DNA from: Ananas comosus
Taxonomy: Eukaryota; Streptophyta; Magnoliopsida; Poales; Bromeliaceae
DNA: 64,000 nt
Direction: 5' to 3'
Assembly (NCBI RefSeq): GCF_001540865.1
Contig: NC_033621.1
Location: 9,597,277-9,661,276, forward strand
This document shows positions 56,291-64,000 of this stretch, piece by piece (the stretch's first letter is position 1; every line of letters begins with the position of its first letter). The notes under the pieces were generated by a model that was not told the DNA's origin, did not search any database, and saw nothing but the letters and a program-made list of their open reading frames with translations. The position numbers were made by a program, and so were the translations under genes.

Positions 56291-58200
56291 AAAAGTTAAT
56301 TAATTAAAGTAAGCAATTGGTTTATATTTTGGAGTCAAAGTGCTGTTCTTTACTCAAACCAAATAAATTTAAATATTGAATAGCAAAACAAAAATTTTGA
56401 AAGGTTGGGTAGCCAAATTCAAATGGTCTATATATAATTCAGTTAAGTTTCACATATTTTTATTTTTAAATAACAATATAGATATTTCATTTTTACATAT
56501 ATTACTCGTTTAATTTTTTATCATAAAAATGAATTTAATACATTACTTCTATTTCATTTGAATAATTTAGCTTTTGCATTTTTTTTATATGTTGCTCTTT
56601 TAATTTTTTTACCGTAAAAAAGAATTTAGCAATTTCTTATAGAATTATCATTTTACCCTTGGCATAAAATGCCTAAACTTCTTTCAATTTTATCCAGGTC
56701 CAGCTATTTCGCAGCAAAAGTTGAGTGTTCTTACCAATTAGGGACTGAAAATTAAAGCAGCATAAATTAAGGTTTGGGTTTAGAAACTAAAGTATTTAAA
56801 GAAAAAAGGGCTTTTTCTTATTTACCTCGGAATACTATTTAAAATTTTAAAATTTACCAACAAATTATCAAAATACCCTTCTATATCTCAAATCCTATTA
56901 GTAAACACTAGAAATTTGGAAATATTTGAAGCAATTTGTCGAAATCAAGAAGGACGTTTTGATCAACCAAAAATATATTAAGATATTTTTAAAATTTTAA
57001 ACAATATATTTAGATATTATACCTAAATACAAAGTATCTAACTATTATATAATACAGTATATAAAAAGCCAAGAGCTCAAGCCTCATTTTGAAACACACA
57101 AAGTAGATAGAAGCACTAGGCCAGCTAGTCTAAGAAACATGCTTTTCCCAATTTGGCAATTTTATCAACATCAGCAATTCTAAATGTATTTTTTCACTTT
57201 CCATATCTAACAAATCTATGGTTTGAATAAAAAAACTAGAGCTTAGTCACCTCAAAGCCTCAAACATCTCAATATTTACTAAAATGCCACCATCGGATTA
57301 TAATGTATAGTTTGTAGGCATTGACAATTGACATATACAATACTAATCATCCTTGAGCACAGTTGATTGGTATCCAAGATTTTGATGGCTTAAAGGGCCA
57401 GCGTCTTGCCCTATGGCTGGAGGTCATGTTGGGCTGCGTCATGTTCAAAATGACGGAAGGCCAGATTGGACCGAATCATGTTCGAAGAGGCATGAGACTA
57501 GTTGAGCGGAGTTACAATCAAGACTTATTTGACGCTGTGTCTGTTTTAAGTGAATTGATTGCGTATTTCTAACAGCTCGGCTTTTAGAGATTAATAGTTA
57601 ACGTCAACGATCTGACAATTTTAAGTTCGAATTCTAATTGCTTCATATTTTCTATCTTATTTTATTTCAAATGAAACTTGTTTAGTTGGTTACAAACAAT
57701 AATTTTCAGTTTTAAATTGGACATGAGTGGAAATTTGTGAGAAATAATATAATTAACTTACAATATTCCTCTGTGGTACATGTACATTCTTAACAATGTA
57801 TATTAACATGGTCAAGGACACTTAACAATATACATTACCATGGCCAAGAACACTAAATTGTAGTAACACACTATATTTAGATTTTTTTTTTTTGCCTTTC
57901 TCACTAATCATAAATTAGCTATCTTATTTATAAGATATTATACTAATAATAGAGTCTTCTATGCAATCTATCAAATCGACTTGTCAACTTGGTCCATCTG
58001 AACCTATTTGCCAGCCTCTCTCCTTTCAAGTTTAGATATCTGATTCAAAATGATTTGTTAGTTAAGGAAATCAGCAACCGACCCCAGAAGGCTAGGTTGG
58101 GTGATCCAAGTCAGGCCTAAATTAAGAAGGCAAGATAAGTTAATCAATTAGGTGTATTTGGTTCAATTCGGTGTAGCACACTGAACTTTAGTAAATAGCA
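56291..58200. other. AT-rich intergenic region
   Basis: No supported gene. A 69-codon frame at 57363 has no motif. A duplicated AACAATATA-ATTA-CATGG-CAAG-ACACT phrase occurs near 57795 and 57830. Confidence 0.45.
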
Positions 58201-60129
58201 AGGTTGCAGTGTTAGAATAGTGTTTTGAGCTATTCTTAGTGTTTCTGAAGGTCGTTGACTGAGTACTGACCTATTCTTCGAGTTTCGAGAACGCGAGAAG
58301 GAGTACTTAGCACCAAAATTTGATAATTCAGTTGTTGGGGTGCCGAGTACCGATACCTGGGTGAGGTACTGGAACCCCTGTGCGTGACCGAGAGAGTCTG
58401 TAAGGTACCAAACTTCTAAAGTTATGAAGTTTCAGTGGATATTAATTTGAAAAGCCATTAGAATGATTCCGGCGAAGTTCGGGAGCATTCGGGCATTTTC
58501 GTTGCGTGTTGGGCGCGAAAACGGAATTCGAAAGGATATGTTGGACCATGGACTAAATCTGGCATTAGCGTGGGTTAAAAGAGGATTTAAATACGCTTAA
58601 AAATATATTTTGAGAGTCTCGGTGCGATTTGAGGCGAATCGGAGACCCACGGAGCAAAAACGAGCGAAAACGGACCAAAATTAGCGAAAATGCTGAAATT
58701 TTGGCCAAGTCTAAAAGTGCAGAATTTTTGGACCTACGGGGTCCGGTCCCTCAAACCAAGGACCGGTCCCCGTACCCGAAAATGGCCCAGTTTGGACAGT
58801 TTGCATGGATAGAAGAGTGGAGGGTTTTTCCAGCAATTGTGCTGAGTTAGGATTAAAAGAAAGGCTTGTTTCTCTCTCTTTTCCTCTCATTTCTTCCAAC
58901 CCAACCCTAAACACTCCCTTTCTCTCTCTAGGTTAGCTCTCTCTCTCTCTCTCTCATCAAGGAAGGCTAGAGGAGAGGGATTTGGAGGAGAAGAAGTTTG
59001 AAGAGGGGATCATCATCTTCTCCATCTTCTTCTTCGCCATTGGAGCAAGCTTAAGAGGTAAGCTTTGGTAGCTCTAATGGTAGATTAGTAGGGTTTAATT
59101 CTTAAACCCTAGAAATGGTTTTTATGGAACTCCTAGATGCCAAATAGATGTTTGATGCTTGAATCTAAAGGTTAAATGGTGATTATTGCATTGGAAAGAT
59201 TCTAGGGCTCCAAAATGGGGTTTTGAGAAATAGTAGGGTTTGATCTAAATTAACCCTATACAAACCTAATTGCTAGGTATATGAACGCGTTGGCGAAGTC
59301 GGTTCGGCGGTTCGTCGAGCCTACGCGAAGAAGTCGAAGGAAAGGCCTGTTTTGGTACAGATTGCCGCAACACGCGGCGTAGGCTCCCAAAAATCATAAG
59401 ATTGGATTCGTGGACTCGCAGCATCACCTAAAGATGGGGGGTGTCCATCCCAAAGCAACTGGGCTTCCCTTTATGTCTATGCTCTATATTGATTATATTC
59501 ATATATTGATATTATGCATTATAGGATGAGTAGATGGTTGCATGCTTTCTTAGTAGTGTGGCATTGTGGGCTTGACACATGGACTAGGGATGCATGAGGA
59601 TTGGGTCTTGTGACATGGAATCCTATAGTGGCATAAAGTGATGAACTTAGACTTGTGATGATAGAAACAAGTGACATTGGACTAGTGTAGTTGAGACACT
59701 ATAATATGAGTGAGTGGCATGTTAATTTAGTGTAGCGAGACACTTACAACAAAATGACATCACGAGTGGCAATCAAATTTAGTGTAGTAGAACACTATGA
59801 CATGAACTTAGGATAGATAACGATCTCCTGAGTAGTAGCATGTGAACTAGTGCAGCAGAAGCATTAACTATCCTCCAGTGAGGGAATTGGATTATACTCA
59901 CATAGTGTGTGTAACCTTGGCATGGTTGCTCCAACCAAGTAGTGAGCTCTGGAGTAGTAGTCGTGTTGGGACAGACGCAGTTGTCCCGCAGACGGGTCTT
60001 GGGTGGGTGTAGCGCAGATTCTCCCCACTAGCGAGATTTGAGATGTGAGTTGGCAGTAACCTTCGGGTTAGCCATGAGTCGGTTGTAACCTTCGGGTTAG
60101 CCGAGATGAGATTTGATTATCGAGGCATA

Positions 60130-60430
60130 GTAGCACGACGCACTATGTAGCAGCTCGTTCATTTAGATTATTTGAGGCATAGTATCATGTTGTAGATCGC
60201 ATACTATATAGTAGCTCATTTATTATTTATTGAGGCATAGTATCATGTTGTAGATTCATACTATGTAGTAGCTCATTCAATTGTATATTGAGACATAGTG
60301 CATGTTGTAGAGTACATCCTTTGTAGTAGCTCATTCATTGATTATAGAAGCATAGTATCATAATTAGTAGAATATCATTACTATGCTCAAGCATTTCATG
60401 ATTACAGAGGCATAGTAGCATGTGTATATT
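60130..60430 (+). repeat. Tandem repeats inside family B LTR
   Basis: Units of about 60 bases contain TTGAGGCATAGTA-CATG and ACTATGTAGTAGCTCATT. About five are recognisable. Confidence 0.8.
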
Positions 60431-60534
60431 CCATTACTATGTAGCAGCTCTTTTCATACCTATCTATCTATCTGTTGCTTATGCCTGCTTAGATCTAGTG
60501 GGAAGATCGGCGGAGTCGGCGGCCGAACCCACTG

Positions 60535-60574
60535 GGAACTATATTTATATAGTTCTCACTTCACTTTATTGCAG
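60535..60574 (+). other. LTR hairpin and acceptor-like module, family B (+ copy)
   Basis: GGAACTATATTTATATAGTT is followed by CTCAC and, 16 bases later, TTGCAG. Confidence 0.75.
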
Positions 60575-61081
60575 GGCTTAGCGAGAGTGTACCGGCAGAG
60601 GACCGTGGTAAGGGCATAGCGCCCTATTTAGCTAGCAGCTTTCATTTTGCATTAGAGTACCCTCGTGTACATGACTAGTAGAGGATGTATTTTGGAGATC
60701 GTACTATGCATGTGAGATGGATATGTATCTAAATGAACTTGTATTCATTTCTGGTGAGATGAAATATGTAATCAAAGTTGTAAATGTGAATGATGAATGC
60801 CACATGGATGTAATAGCTAGATTATCTCTCTTTTATGCACTTGTATATTTACTTGTATCTTGCTCTTGTTGGTATAGCACTTGTGGTGCTTCATTGAATC
60901 ATGTATGTTAATTGAGTTTATTCTGGGCAACTCTTGTACATGATCTTGTCGTTTTAGCTTTGGGCGTATAAGGGAGGTGCTGTCTGTCCGGCGTCTGTTC
61001 GACGCGCCCGGGCCGAGCCAAATTGGTAGCGGTCGCGGGGCGTGACAGAGTCGCTCTCGGGTTTGGGCTGAGAGGTGCTGA

Positions 61082-61236
61082 GTACCGGTACCGAGTTACC
61101 GAGTACTGGTATTGAGGTCAGATACCGGTACTGTATCGAGCGGGTACCGGTACGCCGTAAACAGATCGCTTGACTGGGGCTCGGGTTTGGCAGATCTGGT
61201 TGCCGGGTACCGGTACTCCTCCCCGAGTACCGGTAC
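61082..61236 (+). repeat. GTACCGGTAC palindrome cluster in family C
   Basis: Perfect copies lie at 61082-61091, 61144-61153, 61207-61216 and 61227-61236. An ATACCGGTAC variant lies at 61122, and looser GTACCGATAC or GTACTGGTA forms also occur (about 58345, 61101). Confidence 0.85.
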
Positions 61237-63532
61237 ACAGTGCAGAAACTGCAGTTCGTGCAGTTTGCAATTTTTGGAGTTTTGAAGGGTCTTGAGGGAA
61301 TTGTTACAATATATTTATATTACACCCTCTTCCCCACACGCCCTCTCTTGTGCTGAGGCTGAGAAGGGAAAAATGTAGGGTTTTCCCCTTTCTCTCTCTA
61401 GATTTCTCTCCCAAACCTCCTTTGATTTGGGATTTGATCTTGTTTCTCTTCATTTCCTCCTTGAAGCTTGCATCTTGGAGCTTGGGAGGGAGCTTAGAAG
61501 TAAAGAGAGGAGCTTCTTGGTGGATCAATCTCCAACCCTAGCTCAAGTTAGCTTGATTTGGAGCTTTCTTGAAGGTTAGTATTCTTCTTGCAATATCTAT
61601 TTGTGAGTTTTGAAAGATTTGTAGATGAAAATCTAATTTTGGAAGAACTAGGGTTTATTTTTGGGTTTCTTATTTTGGGGCTTTTGGAGCTTAATTGATG
61701 AGTGTAGAACTCTCCTTTAGGTTGGATTTGAAGCTCCATTGAGTTGATTTAAGCCTTGGACAAGTTTTACTTGGTTAAAGAAAATTTTCACTTCTTTTCC
61801 TTGTGATTTTTGGTGAATTTTGTATGATGTTTGTTCGAATCTTGTAACCCTCTTAGAAATTCTTTTAGGGTGCTAAAAGCTTGGTGGACAACTTCGTTCG
61901 AAGGAACGAAAGGGTTCAAGGAGTATCTGATGGGTTTGACCTCACCGAAATGGGTGAACTCCCTCTATGTCTTCCTTATGGTTTGAGACATAATTAGATG
62001 CATATTCATGCTCAATATGACAGCTAGAATTTTTGAAAACATGCTTCATACATGTTATGTGTAGAAAAATTTATGCTCTATGAAGTAGAGGCTTACAATA
62101 TGGACTTATGCATGGAATGACACTTCATGATAATTCCCTTTTATGTAACCTTAGGCAGCATGTTAGATAATGAATAAAGGTTCAATCTTTGGAGTACACA
62201 TAGTGTATGGATTAGAAAGAGTGGTTATCTTACATGATGAACAATATACTTATTGAAGACAAGATAAATGTGACATTGTGACATAGTATATGTTAAGGTC
62301 AATATGAAGCTAAGCTTGGTGCCTTTAATCTAGTTGAACAATTAGAATTTGACATTGTGACATGGTATTCGATTTAGAGATATAGTTGTATTTCATGTTT
62401 TAGCCATGAGAAAATGACAGTACAAAGCCTTTAGGGCGAGCCCTAATAAGGATAATTGCATATAATATTAGTGAAATGAATTGCTTGCATGATAACACTT
62501 CTACTCTATGTAGTGGGAACTTTGGTAGAAAAGCATATGCATGACATGCATTATGGTTTTTGTGGATATTGTTATAACTCTTTTGCATATGGCATTGGTA
62601 ACTGTTTCCCTTAACAATTGTTGGAATTGCATGTTTATGAACCTCTTTGGAGTCTTGAACAAAATAGTGAACTATCCTAGATAGGATAATGACATGTGAA
62701 CTATGCATGCTTTAGGCACATTATGTGTTGGTAGTTACATACCACCCAAGTAATTTTGAACAAGACATGACATGCATGATCTAGTATTCGACCGTAGAGT
62801 CGATGTGTGAAATTTCATATTTTAGACATGATGATTGAGTATCCAAATTGTGGATCCTATGCTATTATCACGCTTGCTTGCCCATGTGCTCATTCGCACA
62901 TACTTGTGAGGGTCGCTCCCTACCGGCTAACATTCCGGAGTTAGCCTTGCGACGATAGATCGCCCGTGCGGGATTGGGCGGTGAAGTGGGATGCCGTGGG
63001 GAGTGTATACTACCACGGGGTCATTAGGCATGGCACGAGGCAGGACGTTACCTCGTATAAGTCTCTCGTAAATTGGGTATTGAGACTTAACTTGACATTG
63101 TACATCACCGTGGTTGATGCATATATAGTAGATAGACATACTTGTGGTTTGCTACCTTATGTTACCACTTGATGCATTCATAATAGTGGGACATTTTTGT
63201 GGGACATTATTACATTGACAACCTTAGTGGTAGTAAATATACACCTATGTAAATTAGTATAGATGCATGGTTGGAATGACAATGAAAAATATAATTTACT
63301 CATGGCATTATAGAAATGATGAACATGCATGTAAATTGACATTGGCATATAATTGAACATGTGACATTAGAACATTATGAACATGATAGTTAACCTTCTT
63401 TGGTAGAGGCATGATTTATAAATTAAGTTGTTGAATTTATTTGTTACCCTGATATTTGCTTACATACCATATTATATCATGCCTCAGTTGACTTAGTGGT
63501 GTATTTCGTCACTCTCCGCGGCTTACCCTCTA

Positions 63533-63585
63533 GGAACTATTGTTTAATAGTTCTCACTCCCATTGGTTGTTGGTTTTTGTTTCAG
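63533..63585 (+). other. LTR hairpin and acceptor-like module, family C
   Basis: GGAACTATTGTTTAATAGTT is followed by CTCAC and, 33 bases on, TTTGTTTCAG/AGCC. Confidence 0.75.
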
Positions 63586-63961
63586 AGCCTTCCGCAGCGT
63601 AAAAGGTTAGGGATCGTGGCAAGTGGTTAGCAACTAGCTAGAGCCTCTGCGGAGTTATTATAGATGGACCCGGTGTCATCTTTCCTTTTGTATTTGTGGA
63701 AAATATGTATTATGTGTATATTTAGAGATCTATTAGTCTTTTGGATTCAGTTGTATATGCTCTTTGTATATCATGTGGATGTCGATGTTGTAGACTATTA
63801 GTAGTTTTATTTTACTTGCTCTGATAGTCTTATTAGGAATCTACTCTTATTTATTCCTTGTTTAGTAGACGCCTTGTGTGCATCGGGGGTGCTTGGTGTA
63901 TACAGCGAGTCTGTGCACGCGTCGGGCAGGCTTCCGCTGGGTCCGGGCGTGACAGATTATA

Positions 63962-63976
63962 TTGGTATCAGAGTCT
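63962..63976 (+). other. tRNA-Met-type primer-binding site of family C element
   Basis: TTGGTATCAGAGTC lies 8 bases after the LTR end and agrees with the usual TGGTATCAGAGC plant primer site. Confidence 0.85.
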
Positions 63977-64000
63977 AAAGTTGAGTCTTAGTGGACCTAG

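Larger units (their letters stand above)
58399..61047 (+). mobile_element. Solo LTR, family B, complete
   Basis: It starts TGTAAGGTACCAAACTTC and ends CGGGGCGTGACA. The 5-bp duplication GAGTC lies at 58394-58398 and 61048-61052. It is 2649 bp with no primer site or coding domain inside. It is homologous along its length to the - strand copy at 40230-45008. Confidence 0.93.
58210..63954 (+). mobile_element. Family C gypsy LTR (5' LTR of an element running off the window), split by a family B solo LTR
   Basis: The right end GGGCGTGACA (63954) is followed by TTGGTATCAGAGTC, so this is a 5' LTR whose internal region begins at the window edge. The left limit near 58210 (TGTTAGAATAG) is a guess. 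Without the nested 2654 bases it is about 3.1 kb. The sequences around the nest (GAGTACCGATACC before, GTACCGGTAC repeats after) belong together. A family C body should continue beyond 64000. Confidence 0.7.

Noticed and set aside
57363..57572. 69-codon frame on +
   Set aside because: Protein-like by eye but without motif, splice context or neighbours; not supported as a gene.
1..64000. CRISPR array, operon or bacterial system
   Set aside because: Introns, SINEs, plant LTRs and plant gene families show nuclear plant DNA; tandem repeats seen have no spacer pattern.

Overview
This is nuclear DNA from a flowering plant. It is AT-rich, has two intact intron-containing or intron-flanked host genes, and is otherwise filled with small and nested transposable elements. 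Long LTRs of the gypsy type with tRNA-Met primer sites, many MITEs and a polyA SINE family suggest a medium-sized genome, probably a monocot. The species cannot be fixed from sequence alone. Four single N positions (about 1633, 37924, 41875, 54962) show it is an assembly, so exact repeat structures near them deserve caution.

Region 1 (1-10.6 kb) is repeat-rich and gene-poor. It holds a stop-riddled casein kinase 2 alpha fragment near 0.5 kb, several MITEs (two with perfect 9-bp target duplications), a 1-kb AT-palindrome tract, an isolated GC-rich block at 7.2-7.7 kb and a chimeric retroposed segment fused to a SINE at 9.06-9.55 kb.

Region 2 (10.6-30 kb) is the gene island. A seven-exon TM9SF/nonaspanin gene (601 aa, + strand) ends with a K-X-E tail fitting COPI sorting. 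Downstream and convergent is a FAR1-related (FRS) gene on the - strand. Its coding exon has two FAR1 zinc-finger domains, a MULE-derived domain and a SWIM finger. Splice-like signals suggest that its 5' untranslated exons reach back to a GA-rich, telobox-bearing promoter region near 29.5 kb, with a possible 33-codon upstream ORF ending 2 nt before the main ATG.

Region 3 (30-38.5 kb) holds MITEs, tandem repeats and a decayed gypsy element (LTR end, primer site, gag with CCHC knuckle, protease) that stops before reverse transcriptase.

Region 4 (38.8-46.1 kb) is a nested insertion stack. A MITE is split by a TRIM (153-bp LTRs, TSD ACTAT) and by a long gypsy LTR (family B). Family B is itself split by a solo LTR of family A (TSD CCTCA). 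A copia-like solo LTR follows.

Region 5 (46.1-49 kb) is a row of large palindromic elements separated by TA microsatellites. Region 6 (49-58 kb) holds more MITEs and SINE copies. Region 7 (58.2-64 kb) is a third long LTR (family C) interrupted by a complete family B solo LTR (TSD GAGTC). It ends at a primer-binding site, so the body of that element lies beyond the window.

The most novel-looking signals are: a hairpin plus splice-acceptor-like module shared by five copies of three otherwise different LTR families; clustered GTACCGGTAC palindromes in two of those families; the palindromic elements that sit in TA microsatellites; and the SINE chimera.
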